From contig JBJMQS010000066.1 in NCBI GenBank assembly GCA_045802605.1, positions 242,052 through 306,051 on the forward strand: DNA of 64,000 bases. The letters are read 5' to 3'. The notes under the pieces were generated by a model, which saw only the letters and a program-made list of their open reading frames with translations, searched no databases and was not told the origin of the DNA. The DNA comes from JBJMQS01 sp045802605 (GTDB taxonomy: Bacteria > Planctomycetota > Planctomycetia > Gemmatales > Gemmataceae). Positions within the stretch are counted from its first letter, which is position 1, and every line of letters begins with the position of its first letter. The position numbers and the translations under genes are program-made. Shown here piece by piece: positions 54,649 to 63,975 of the stretch.

Positions 54649-57600
54649 CTACCCGACGAACACGCCGCCCATGAATGACGGGTCGAACGCGTTGAAGCTG
54701 TTCAACTGTCCCATCGTTTTTCCTTCGAGCACTCGAACGTGCGGTCCGCCGCCGGGGCCAGCCCCGGTGATGAGGTCGAGCTGGCCATCGCCGTTGAAAT
54801 CTGCGACTGCAACGCGAACGCCGCCAGTAAAGCCGAGATCATAAGCGAAGAAGCTCTGCAGAATTGAATTGTCTTTGCCGCTGTAAACTATCGTGTGCGC
54901 TGGGGCACCCTTGCCCACGCCCGTGATGATGTCGGCAAAGCCATCGCCGTTGAGGTCGCCCCCGGCGACATACACACCGTTGGTGACGCCAGCGTCGTAG
55001 ACGAAGAAACTACGAAGTAGGAAAAGATCCTTGCCGCTGCGAACCGTCACGTGCGGGCCGCCGGTGGGGCCCGCACCGGTGATGATGTCGGAGTAGCCGT
55101 CGCCGTTGACGTCCCCCGCCGCGACGCGAACGCCCCCGGTAAAGTTCGCGCTGTATGCGAAGTAGCTCGCTAGCAGGCCGCCGTTCTGGCCGCTAAAGAC
55201 TTTCACATGGGGGCCACCGCCCGAATCGGCTCCCGTAATGATGTCGCCGTAGCCGTCACCGTTGATATCACCGACGGCCACGAAGACGCCTCCGTTGAAA
55301 TTGGCGTCATACGCGAAGAAGCTAAGGATCTCCGCTCCGGTCACACCGTCAAACGCCTTGACGTGCGGTCCACCTCCCGGGCCTGCCGCCGTAATGATGT
55401 CGGCGATGCAATCGCCGTTGATATCGCCCGCCGCGACCCGGACCCCGCCGCCGAATCCGGGATAGGCGAAGAAGCTTCGCGTTTCCACGCCCGTCACCGG
55501 ATCGAAGACGCGGACGTGCGGACCGCCACCGGCATCCGCGCCAACCACAATGGGCAACACCGCGGTCTTGACAGTTGTCAGGGCGTTGTCTTGATTGTTT
55601 CCAGGAATTGGATCGGTCGTTGATGTCGTGGCGGTCGCTATATCGTTGATGATCGTGCCGTTCGGCGTGCTGCTGCTGACGTGAACCACGATCGTGAAGA
55701 CTTGCGCCGCCGCGCCGCCAGGCAAGGTTGCCCGGCTCAGAGTGATGTTGCCCCCGCTGCCAACGGGCGGAGTAATCGCGTTCCAACCGGCTGGCCCGTT
55801 CAACGAGACAAACGTCGTGTTTGCCGGCACGGCGTTCACCAACTGCACATTCTGTGCATCGCTCGGCCCAGTCGTAACGGTGACCGTGTAAGTCAGATTG
55901 AATCCACCCAAAACGGGGTCAGGACTGTCACTCACATCAACATTCAAGTCAGCTTGCGGAGTTAGGCTATCGATATCCGACGCGATATTATTGGCGGACG
56001 TGGGATCAATGAGGCCGCCGGGTAACGCGACGCTAGCATCGACCTGCAAGTTGCCGGTGGCCGAAGGGTTGATCGTGCCATTCACCGTGTAAGTGACCGA
56101 ACTTCCGATCGGCATGTTGACCAAGTCATTGATCGCACCGTTGCCAGCGGCAGTGAAACCGGTCGCGCCGCCGGATTGAGTCGCGGTGAAGGTGACACCG
56201 GTCAAGGTGCCAGGCAGTGTATCGACGACTGAGGCACCTGTGACATCCAGCGGGCCGTTGTTCGTGACCACAACGGTATAGGAGACTTTCGTTCCGGGGA
56301 TCGCCGAGGCCTGCCCGTCGGTCACCGTGATCGTCAGGTCGGGCCCACCTGGCGACAGCGTTTCGATCTCTTGGAAGTTGACCGACGACCGGTTGCCGAA
56401 TGAATAGCTTCCATTCAGACCGTTGGCCGTTAATGTCGCCGATAGATTCGGGCTGGTCGTGCCGGCCAGAATCACGTTGAGCTGATCGCCAGGCACAGCC
56501 ACCGGAACTGGCGCGTTGCCATCCACATTAATTGGAGTCGTCGCGGATGGTGTGATGTTGAAAACTTCGGAGCCGCTGCTTCCCGAGACAGTCATCGAAG
56601 TCGCCGTAATGGTGCCCGCCACAGTGGCCGTGGCATCGGCCCCAATGAAGGCGTCGATCTTGCCGCCGGCGGCCACCGTCGATGCGCCTGCGATCGTGAG
56701 ATCGCCTGCGGACTGGAGCACCACGTTTCCGGTGCCGCCCGCTTTGACATTCGTGACCGACATATTCGGCGTCGCGCCCGCCGTTTCGAGGTTAATATCA
56801 CCGTCAAACGATTGTGCCAATGTGACTGAAAGTCCACCGGCCGTGTCACGGACATTGATCGATCCGGCCGCGGTCAGCACATTCGCCGAGAGCGTTACCG
56901 CGCCGATCTCCAGAGGACTCGCCGCGCTGGTGCCGAAGCCGCCGCCTTCGGGAGCCGTGAGATTAACGGCCGCCGCAAAAATGTCCGGAACGTTGTCGAT
57001 TTGATTGCTCGTAACAACGCCGCCGTTGCGCACGCGAATGAACGCCGTGTTGGTGCCGGCGTCCACGCCATTGATCTTCGTGCCGGCGCTCGCGCCGGTT
57101 CCCACTTCGGAAACCCAGAGGCGGGAATTGTTGGTGCTCGCGGTCAGCAGATTTGTGTTCACTTCAAAGAACTGTGCCGTTCCGGAGAAGAATCCGATTT
57201 GTCCAGTGTTGCCATTGGTTGGACCGCCGGTGCTCAAGGTCACCGATGCGCCGATGGCATCGGCCACGTCGTCGTTCGGCGAGACGCTCTTGATGATGCC
57301 GGTGGCTACACTGCCCGCCTGCAGAACAACAGAGCCGGCGCCAGCGTTCACCACGTCCACGATCATCGTGCCCGGCGAACGCAACGTAATCGGATCATCC
57401 GAGGTAAACGCCGTGATCGAGATTGACGCGTCCACATCCGAGGTGATACCGGACGCACCGTCCGCATGCAGATCGACGGCCCCACCCGTGATATTGGTGA
57501 CGTTCGCGCCGTTTACATCCGTGATCGCACCATCGGCGACGACGGTGATCGTGCCGGTCGCTCCATTGTTCGTGACCTGGGCGCCGCCGACGCCAAGAAC

Positions 57601-60600
57601 AACGTTGTTGCCGTCGGTCGCGGCCAACAGGAGGTTGACATTGTTTGCTGCTGCGAGGGTCAAGGTGTTGCTGATTGACAAGTCGCCCGCGGCCGTGCCA
57701 GCGATCGCACCACCGGAGGCAATCAACGCCAGTTGATGGCCCACACCGACCGGCGTTGGATAGATTCCGGCATTGAAGATGCCACTGTCAAAGGTGCCAT
57801 CCACGTCACGAAGTTGAATATTCCCGCCCGCACCCGGCTGGCTGATCGTCACCACACCGATCGTGATGCGGAAGTCAATGGCCTGCTCGAAAGCCGCGTT
57901 TTGCAACAGCACATCGTCACGGCTGATCTGCGTCGTGCCGCCGATGTTCAAATCGGCGGTCAAATGAATCGAGGCGCCCTGAATAAACGTCGTATCGTCG
58001 CCATCGTCGAGAATGCTGCCGCAAGTTGTGATGTCGATGAGCCCGTTGGCCGCCAACGAAGTCAAAACAATGTCGGATGCACCGGCTCGCAGTGTGAGGT
58101 TTAGCGCCAGGTTTCCACCCGGCCCGGCCAGGTCGCTGCCAGCCCCTAAGTTGATTGCGCCACCGACGCAGTTGGCATCCGGATCTACGTCCAACGTAAT
58201 GCTGCCGCGAGTGAGCACCTTCGCGTTCGCTCCCAGGATTATGTCGGAGGTGCCATTGGGGTTGCCGACGTTGGAACGAATTACAATATTCCCGCCCGCC
58301 ACCGCATCGCCCGACTTAATCGAATTACTCACGTCGAGCGTAAAAGCAGTTAAAGCATCAATTGAAATATCATTGATGCCGCTCGCCAAGACGGTGTTTT
58401 GCACGTTGATGTCGCCGTTGCCGCGGATGGAGATCGGTCCAGTTCCGGCGGAAACGTTGTCGTTAAAGATACCGAACGCCGTGAAGAATCCTGTGCTGGC
58501 GCTCGAGACGTTCAGCGTGGATGAGAAGTTGAACAGATTGATCGCACCGGCGGTCGAACTCGTGTTGTGTGCCGAGAGATTGGTTACGTTGATGTCGATA
58601 TCGCCCGGCGCGCCCACACCCGTGCCGATGCCGGAGTCAGCGAACAAAAGGAGGTCCTGAACAGTGATATCCGATTGTTCGCCGGCCGTGTTGTCCGTGA
58701 TCGCGCCACCGGTGCCATCAGTGAGCAACTCGAGTGTTTTCACCTGCGCTGGGTTCAGCGATACTTGGCCGGTCAGTTGAATGCCGCCGGTGTTACTGCC
58801 GGTGCCAATGATGACCGCGCCCGCTGTGATTAAATCCAGTTCGGCATCAGTCACGCCGAATGCCGTATTTGTCCCGAGATGGATGACCGCAGCGTTGGTG
58901 CTTGGTTGCAGGAACACATCGGCGAAAGGCGCTGTCGTGGCGTTGACGGTGCCGCCAATGGAGACGTCGGTGGCTGTGATGTTGATGACGCCCCCAGCAG
59001 TCGTCAATGTGCCGCCCGCAGTGTTGACAAAGTCGCCGAGGGTGTTTTTGTTGCTGTCGGCCGAGATGAAAATCCCACCGGTGCCGGTCACTGACATGGC
59101 AGCATTAACATTGATGTCTCCGGCGCAGTCCACGAGGACACCGCCTGAGCCGCCAGTAATGGTCACATTGGCGTCGAGTGTCGCTAGTCCCCCGTGTTTA
59201 TTGTCGGTCCCGCCGTGGACGTCAATCGCGCCTCCCAGGGTATCAATGATGCCCCCGGCCGCGGTTGTGAACACGCCGAGGAAATCATTGTCGCTGTCAT
59301 AGGTGATCGATATTTGGCCCGTGCCGCCCGTGAATACTTCGGCGTGGAGCGTGACATGATTTACAGCACTCAAGGTTACCGAGCCCGTGGCACCGGAGTT
59401 GCCCACGCTGGCGTCAGTCCCCGTGGCGTCCGTGACGTTGATGTCGCCCCCGGCAGTGAACAGCACATTGCCGCCAGTAGCTTGTCCAAAGTCATCTGCC
59501 GCAATGTCGCTCAAACCATCGATGGTGATGTCACGCCCGGCGTTAAAGGTGACGTCCTTGCTGGCGCGAACGTCGTTATCAAAATTGCCCGTGGTTCCGA
59601 ACAGGATATCTCGGCCGGCAATTACTGTGATGCTTCCCCGAGGAGCGGTGATCGCGTCCTGATCAACCGTTGAGATCACGTCGGAGGCGGCCCCGTTGGC
59701 GGATAGCGAAATGTCGCCGGAGGTGGACCCACCCCTTATAGTCTCGGAGCCGTTGGTGTCGGTCAGCGTGATTGTCCCGTTGGCGTTGATATTTACGTTG
59801 CCCGACGTTACGACGTTGATGCCTGTCAGCGTGCCATTAACGCCGCCGATGGTCAGCGGGCCGGAATTGCTGACAACGATGCCGCCCGTGGTGGTGCGGG
59901 CCTCGAGATTGCTTACGGTCGTATCTAACTCGAAGTTCGGAGCCGAAATGCCGATGCCAGCGCCTGCGGTGAGCCCCAACCGCGTCACCGTGATGTCGGT
60001 GCCTCCGTGCGCGTCGATAATCTCGCCGCCGGTGACCAGTTCAAGCTGATTGGTGCCGGTCGGCTGAATCAAATTCGTTACGCTAATGTTCCCAGCCGCT
60101 GCACTTCCAATGACAACAACTCCCGCGGTGACTTGATTCACGTCGGCCAAGGAAAGGCCGAGCTTACCAACCGATGGATTGGTGCCGAGGTCGATTTCTC
60201 GTCCGGCCGTCGTAGGTTCGAGAGTGGCCGTGCCCGCGCCGGCGTTAACGGTATTGTTGAAGACCATGACATCGGCGCTGAGAGTGACTGCCCCGCCACC
60301 CGTGGAAATGGCATCGGAAATCGTCAGAGTCGTATTGCTGACCTGGGCGCTGGCCGTGATCGTCACGGGGGCATTAGTGGTAGTTATGCCGGCGGCAAAT
60401 ACAGTCCCAATTTTGAGCCCATTTGAATCTGTGTAGCTGACGCTGCCAGTCACACTGGCGGCGAAAGTCGCGGCGTCATTTCCAGGGTCGTTCACCGCAA
60501 ATGAACCCGCGCCCAGGAACAGCAAATTGTCCGTATGGATAATCTCATTTGCGGTCTGAGTCACCCATCCACCGGCTTGCAGGATCACGACGTCGCCGGT

Positions 60601-62007
60601 TCCCGCGCCGCCCAGGAAGATGCCGGCTCGAATATCCACGCCGCTGACTTCGAAACCATTGGCATCGACGTAATCGAATATGTTGTTCGCAGTGCCAGCC
60701 AGGAAATCGACATCGTTGCCGGCATTGGTCAAAAACAAATCGGCACTGGATGCTTGTGCCGCGAGTTTCGCCACAGACAATGGAGCCGTCTGCGAAATAC
60801 CGCCGTCGGTTTGCAGCGTCAGCGTGTCGAAGCCCGCGTGCCGGGTTATGGCGCCATCAATGACAATGCCCGCGGTGTTAACCAGGCCACCAATGTGAAC
60901 TACACCGCTCGTGATTAGACCGAGTTCGGCGTCTGTCACACCGAATCCGGTGTTCGTGCCGACATGAATCGGAGTAGCCGCGAGCTGCGTCTCGAGGAAA
61001 ACGTGCCCGAGGCCTGGCGTTGTATCAACGTTGCTTCCGAGTGAAACATTCGTTGCCGTAATGTCGATTGTGTTCCCGGCCGTCGTCAAAGTACCCAGGC
61101 CGCTGTTCGTAAACGTACCCCCGCCGACGCCGTCGGTATCCGCTTGGATGAAGATGCCGCCCGTACCCGATGCCAAGATCGGTGCCGTCACGGTGATGTG
61201 GTCGGGTGAATTAAGGAAAACACTGCCGGCGCCGCCGGACGCGGTGATAGCGGCGTTGATGTTTAGTGTGGTGACGGCGAGGGAACTCAGAATCGAAATG
61301 GAAACGTTGCCACCGCCAGTGGAGCTGACGGCGCCACCGATCGTCATGAGCGCATTTGACGTGACGGTTATGTTGCCCGCGCTCGTCGCGAGCGTTCCCG
61401 CCGCAGTGGTCGAAAGGCCACCACCGATATCGGCCGTGTTCGCGTTAATCCCAATTGAGCCAGCGCCCGTCGTAGCGACGGCAGCATTCAATGAAATGTT
61501 CTTGCCGGCCGTGAGCTTGATGTTTCCACCGTTCGCCGCGATGCCGCCAAGGGTCGCGTCCGTGGTCGCTGTGATAGTCACGTCGCCGCCCGCAGTACTC
61601 AATCCATCGGTGACGTCGGTGAATGAAATTGCAGTGGTGTTGGCGGCGAAGGATGCGCTATTGCCGGCCCCGGTTTTCAAAGCCAAGGTGCTAGTGAGAT
61701 TTCCAAAAAGAATCGCATCCTCTGCCGTGATGCTGATGTTCACATTCGAATTCACGCCCTGAAGCGCACCGCGCGACAGGGTGCCAACTATTCCGGGGTT
61801 GTCCGCAGCGGTGATAGTGCCGTCTGTCGGGCTCAAAAACCCGTCCAGCGTGCCGATGCCGCTGTCAAGAATCGTGATGAGCGTGGCTGGAACAGTGCGA
61901 TCTTCGAGATTCTGCAGCCGCAGCCGGCTTCGCTTCGTCAGGTCGGTTTTGGCTTTAGATCGATTGACGTGGGATCGGCCGAATAAGCCGCGCAGAAAGT
62001 TTTTCAC
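54649..62007 (-). CDS. Giant exported repeat protein with DUF11 and FG-GAP-like domains
   Basis: The protein is about 2450 residues from GTG 62007, which has an AGGAG site; the frame is open to an ATG at 62061. The N-terminus is MKNFLRGLFGRS, then RLRLQNLEDRTVPATL, the exported-protein motif. The middle of about 1750 residues has beta-helix-like repeats rich in T/G/N with patterns like GNITVT and TTAGG(T/A)I(N/D)I. About residues 1870-2110 are two DUF11-type modules (TVVVTNNGPLDVTGASVVDTLP). The last about 330 residues are seven FG-GAP-like repeats ending GGVFVG. Length and repeat type suggest a long surface-displayed fibre, but no anchor was seen. Confidence 0.85.
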   Translation of the reverse strand: MKNFLRGLFGRSHVNRSKAKTDLTKRSRLRLQNLEDRTVPATLITILDSGIGTLDGFLSPTDGTITAADNPGIVGTLSRGALQGVNSNVNISITAEDAILFGNLTSTLALKTGAGNSASFAANTTAISFTDVTDGLSTAGGDVTITATTDATLGGIAANGGNIKLTAGKNISLNAAVATTGAGSIGINANTADIGGGLSTTAAGTLATSAGNITVTSNALMTIGGAVSSTGGGNVSISILSSLAVTTLNINAAITASGGAGSVFLNSPDHITVTAPILASGTGGIFIQADTDGVGGGTFTNSGLGTLTTAGNTIDITATNVSLGSNVDTTPGLGHVFLETQLAATPIHVGTNTGFGVTDAELGLITSGVVHIGGLVNTAGIVIDGAITRHAGFDTLTLQTDGGISQTAPLSVAKLAAQASSADLFLTNAGNDVDFLAGTANNIFDYVDANGFEVSGVDIRAGIFLGGAGTGDVVILQAGGWVTQTANEIIHTDNLLFLGAGSFAVNDPGNDAATFAASVTGSVSYTDSNGLKIGTVFAAGITTTNAPVTITASAQVSNTTLTISDAISTGGGAVTLSADVMVFNNTVNAGAGTATLEPTTAGREIDLGTNPSVGKLGLSLADVNQVTAGVVVIGSAAAGNISVTNLIQPTGTNQLELVTGGEIIDAHGGTDITVTRLGLTAGAGIGISAPNFELDTTVSNLEARTTTGGIVVSNSGPLTIGGVNGTLTGINVVTSGNVNINANGTITLTDTNGSETIRGGSTSGDISLSANGAASDVISTVDQDAITAPRGSITVIAGRDILFGTTGNFDNDVRASKDVTFNAGRDITIDGLSDIAADDFGQATGGNVLFTAGGDINVTDATGTDASVGNSGATGSVTLSAVNHVTLHAEVFTGGTGQISITYDSDNDFLGVFTTAAGGIIDTLGGAIDVHGGTDNKHGGLATLDANVTITGGSGGVLVDCAGDINVNAAMSVTGTGGIFISADSNKNTLGDFVNTAGGTLTTAGGVINITATDVSIGGTVNATTAPFADVFLQPSTNAAVIHLGTNTAFGVTDAELDLITAGAVIIGTGSNTGGIQLTGQVSLNPAQVKTLELLTDGTGGAITDNTAGEQSDITVQDLLLFADSGIGTGVGAPGDIDINVTNLSAHNTSSTAGAINLFNFSSTLNVSSASTGFFTAFGIFNDNVSAGTGPISIRGNGDINVQNTVLASGINDISIDALTAFTLDVSNSIKSGDAVAGGNIVIRSNVGNPNGTSDIILGANAKVLTRGSITLDVDPDANCVGGAINLGAGSDLAGPGGNLALNLTLRAGASDIVLTSLAANGLIDITTCGSILDDGDDTTFIQGASIHLTADLNIGGTTQISRDDVLLQNAAFEQAIDFRITIGVVTISQPGAGGNIQLRDVDGTFDSGIFNAGIYPTPVGVGHQLALIASGGAIAGTAAGDLSISNTLTLAAANNVNLLLAATDGNNVVLGVGGAQVTNNGATGTITVVADGAITDVNGANVTNITGGAVDLHADGASGITSDVDASISITAFTSDDPITLRSPGTMIVDVVNAGAGSVVLQAGSVATGIIKSVSPNDDVADAIGASVTLSTGGPTNGNTGQIGFFSGTAQFFEVNTNLLTASTNNSRLWVSEVGTGASAGTKINGVDAGTNTAFIRVRNGGVVTSNQIDNVPDIFAAAVNLTAPEGGGFGTSAASPLEIGAVTLSANVLTAAGSINVRDTAGGLSVTLAQSFDGDINLETAGATPNMSVTNVKAGGTGNVVLQSAGDLTIAGASTVAAGGKIDAFIGADATATVAGTITATSMTVSGSSGSEVFNITPSATTPINVDGNAPVPVAVPGDQLNVILAGTTSPNLSATLTANGLNGSYSFGNRSSVNFQEIETLSPGGPDLTITVTDGQASAIPGTKVSYTVVVTNNGPLDVTGASVVDTLPGTLTGVTFTATQSGGATGFTAAGNGAINDLVNMPIGSSVTYTVNGTINPSATGNLQVDASVALPGGLIDPTSANNIASDIDSLTPQADLNVDVSDSPDPVLGGFNLTYTVTVTTGPSDAQNVQLVNAVPANTTFVSLNGPAGWNAITPPVGSGGNITLSRATLPGGAAAQVFTIVVHVSSSTPNGTIINDIATATTSTTDPIPGNNQDNALTTVKTAVLPIVVGADAGGGPHVRVFDPVTGVETRSFFAYPGFGGGVRVAAGDINGDCIADIITAAGPGGGPHVKAFDGVTGAEILSFFAYDANFNGGVFVAVGDINGDGYGDIITGADSGGGPHVKVFSGQNGGLLASYFAYSANFTGGVRVAAGDVNGDGYSDIITGAGPTGGPHVTVRSGKDLFLLRSFFVYDAGVTNGVYVAGGDLNGDGFADIITGVGKGAPAHTIVYSGKDNSILQSFFAYDLGFTGGVRVAVADFNGDGQLDLITGAGPGGGPHVRVLEGKTMGQLNSFNAFDPSFMGGVFVG

Positions 62008-62280
62008 AGGAGGGCTCCTAAGGAACGGCAGAGCGGCTCGCCTACAGCGGCTACTCGGCATCGACCTCGAACTACGGAATGCGATAGAACTTCACTACGG
62101 CCCTTAGCACGATTCAAATGAATTTGGGCCGCATATCTCGACTAATTGATTCAAGTTGCATGAAATTTCATCATTAATAAGACCCGGCCCAATGACCTTT
62201 CTGACAAATCTCTGCTCGAAGTGGACTCATGAACTCGCCTAGTGTACAAATCCGAGGTCAAATCAAACCGAGATACCGCG

Positions 62281-62637
62281 ATGCCCTTCATCGACCTGGA
62301 CCAAGTGCCTTCATTCGAAATCGTGCCAGGGGTGCAAACGCAGACGCCGCACGGCGAAAACCTCATGCTCTCGTACGCCAAGCTCGATGAGGCCGCTGAG
62401 GTCCCCACCCACCATCACCCGCATGAGCAGGCCGGCATTGTCGTAAAGGGCAAGCTTGAACTGACCATCGCCGGTGACACCCGCGTTTTGCAACCGGGCG
62501 CGATGTACATCGTTCCGCCCAACGTGCCGCACTCCGCTCGTGCCATCGGCGGGCCGGTTGACGTGCTGGATATCTTCAGCCCCGTCCGCGAAGACTATGC
62601 GAAACGGTTGAATTCGTATTTCGGGGCCGATGGCTAA
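62281..62637 (+). CDS. Single-domain cupin protein
   Basis: The protein is 118 residues from ATG 62281. Cupin motif 1 is THHHPHEQAGIVVKGKLELTI. Motif 2 is PGAMYIVPPNVPHSARA, providing the usual three histidines and a glutamate for metal binding. The C-terminal piece (DIFSPVREDYAKRL) matches small cupins used in metal-dependent binding or catalysis. The substrate is unknown. It is divergent from the giant exoprotein gene. Confidence 0.9.
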   Translation: MPFIDLDQVPSFEIVPGVQTQTPHGENLMLSYAKLDEAAEVPTHHHPHEQAGIVVKGKLELTIAGDTRVLQPGAMYIVPPNVPHSARAIGGPVDVLDIFSPVREDYAKRLNSYFGADG

Positions 62638-62788
62638 TTGTTGCAGTCCAAAGCTCACTGGGCGTCCGATGCACCATATTGGGCATCTCTTGAGAGCGGA
62701 GAAGAGCTATACTGACTGAGATGACGGTGACATTCCGACGGGTATTTACCTGAAAGAAATTCGCCGAATCCCAGAATTGAAAGCAAAA

Positions 62789-63070
62789 ATGCCGAAAATT
62801 GTTCCCCTTCCCAAGGTCGGAGCCGAGGACTCTCCCAAGAAACCCACCACTGCTACCACCGATTCAATAGCCGCTAATGTGCTGGCCGCCTTGGGCAAAC
62901 CGACGAACTTACTTCACATCCAAGTGAAAAGCCTCTGGGCCAACTTCTATCGCGTGAACGTGTTCGTCGGGGATAGCCAGACCGCGGCGGTACCTCACAG
63001 CTATTTTCTGGAAGCCACCACGGACGGAGCGATCGGAAACTCCACGCCGCGGATCACTCGGGTTTATTGA
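62789..63070 (+). CDS. Hypothetical protein, 93 residues
   Basis: From ATG 62789 it has a Lys/Pro-rich N-terminus and a C-terminal part with LLHIQVKSLWANFYRVNVFVG and SYFLEATTDGAIGNSTPRI. The second half looks like a small beta domain. There is no signal peptide and no recognised family. It ends 36 bp before the next gene. Confidence 0.6.
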   Translation: MPKIVPLPKVGAEDSPKKPTTATTDSIAANVLAALGKPTNLLHIQVKSLWANFYRVNVFVGDSQTAAVPHSYFLEATTDGAIGNSTPRITRVY

Positions 63071-63105
63071 ACGAGGGCCCTTGTGCCGCCCGTCAGGAGT
63101 CTGAG

Positions 63106-63366
63106 ATGCGGTTTTTGGGGCTATTGATTTTGGACCACAAGACCAGCACGGACGAGGGGAACCGGCTGGCCCAATTAGGCTTTCGCAAGCGGATCGCCAC
63201 TGACGACAAGTCCTTCGCTTTCCAGTTGCCATATCCCGGCTGGGCCATCGACCGGGACGGCGACTCAGCCGAACAGGTTCGCGACGAAATTCTCGGCATT
63301 CTTTCTGAGAACGAACTTTCCGCGTTCTTAATTGTCGCAGAACGATTCTCGTGCGGCCGCACCTGA
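63106..63366 (+). CDS. Hypothetical protein, 86 residues
   Basis: From ATG 63106, with a CAGGAG ribosome site. It contains RFLGLLILDHKTSTDEGNRL and the segment FQLPYPGWAIDRDGDSAEQVRDEILGILSE. It appears to be a small alpha/beta protein, possibly in one transcript with the previous gene. The family is not recognised. A TTG at 63067 in frame is an unlikely start. Confidence 0.55.
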   Translation: MRFLGLLILDHKTSTDEGNRLAQLGFRKRIATDDKSFAFQLPYPGWAIDRDGDSAEQVRDEILGILSENELSAFLIVAERFSCGRT

Positions 63367-63403
63367 TTCAAATCCCAAATCGCGCAGCCACTACCTCGCC
63401 AAC

Positions 63404-63688
63404 TCAGGCGGAAAACCGGACCGAACCGAAGGCATAAGTGATGCGACCAAACGGGTAGTTGCCTCGCCAGTTGATTTCGTTTCTGATGATTCCTTCGATA
63501 TCCCCGCGCTTGGCTTCAAATCCATCGAGCAAAGAAGTCCCGCTTTCAGGGTCGTATTCGTGCTTAGCGATGAGAGTCTCCTTCGAGACCTCGCATGGCA
63601 CCTCTCGTCCATCCACCACGGCATAACAGACAATCGCGTCGCGCTTCAAACTCTCGGCGGCTGCAACAGGCAAAAATGTTATGATCAT
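63404..63688 (-). CDS. DUF1488-like small protein
   Basis: The 94-residue protein has the sequence pattern CYAVVDGREVPCEVSKETLI, then a loop and FEAKRGDIEGIIRNEINW. This is similar to the DUF1488 layout (a dG..i.C.is.eaL core followed by an r..Ie..a helix). The start is uncertain, and the function is unknown. It is convergent with the preceding + strand gene. Confidence 0.55.
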   Translation of the reverse strand: MIITFLPVAAAESLKRDAIVCYAVVDGREVPCEVSKETLIAKHEYDPESGTSLLDGFEAKRGDIEGIIRNEINWRGNYPFGRITYAFGSVRFSA

Positions 63689-63782
63689 TCGGTCTCCTTT
63701 GCGTCATTGTACGACAAAGCAAAACCTAGCGGCCGACAGTGCTCGAGTATTGGCGATGCATGCGCCCTCAAAACGTCGCTCT

Positions 63783-63831
63783 CGTTCCCAAACTCTGTTT
63801 GGGAACGCAGCTCGCGAAACTCCGTTTCGCG
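63783..63831. repeat. Half copy of the composite palindromic repeat
   Basis: Two adjacent palindromes, 63783-63807 (CGTTCCCAAACTCTGTTTGGGAACG type) and 63813-63831 (GCGAAACTCCGTTTCGC type), repeat the order and spacing of the first half of the element at 9061. Loop bases vary while stems are kept, as expected for structured repeats. Confidence 0.8.
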
Positions 63832-63881
63832 TTTGGCATCTCCAGGCTCCCTCATGTGATCCCAAACCCTTCAGTTTCATT

Positions 63882-63975
63882 CCCCAGCTCCCAACGTGTC
63901 ATCCCGAGGCTTGGCGAGGGATCTGGGTGGCCAGATCCCTCGCCAAGCCTCGGGCTGACACGTTGGGTGCTGGGG
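63882..63975. repeat. Long near-perfect inverted repeat, 94 bp
   Basis: Arms of about 45 bp begin CCCCAGCTCCCAACGTGTCA and end with the complementary GTTGGGTGCTGGGG. The inner 23-bp blocks CCCGAGGCTTGGCGAGGGATC and their complement are perfect, with a 4-nt centre. No frame within it looks coding. It forms a very stable hairpin as RNA or cruciform DNA. Its relation to the two-hairpin family just upstream is by location only. Confidence 0.8.

Noticed and set aside
54700..55560. Evenly spaced repeats suggesting a CRISPR-like array
   Set aside because: The units of about 195-200 bp are the DNA of the FG-GAP-like protein repeats. They stay in frame and vary at third codon positions, unlike CRISPR repeats and spacers.
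57005..57736. 243-residue open frame antisense to the giant exoprotein
   Set aside because: Long antisense frames are expected where the coding strand uses T/G/N-rich repeats. Its translation is repetitive and has no family features.
63363..63400. TTCAAATCCC stretch resembling a tRNA T-arm
   Set aside because: No acceptor, D or anticodon stem fits around it.
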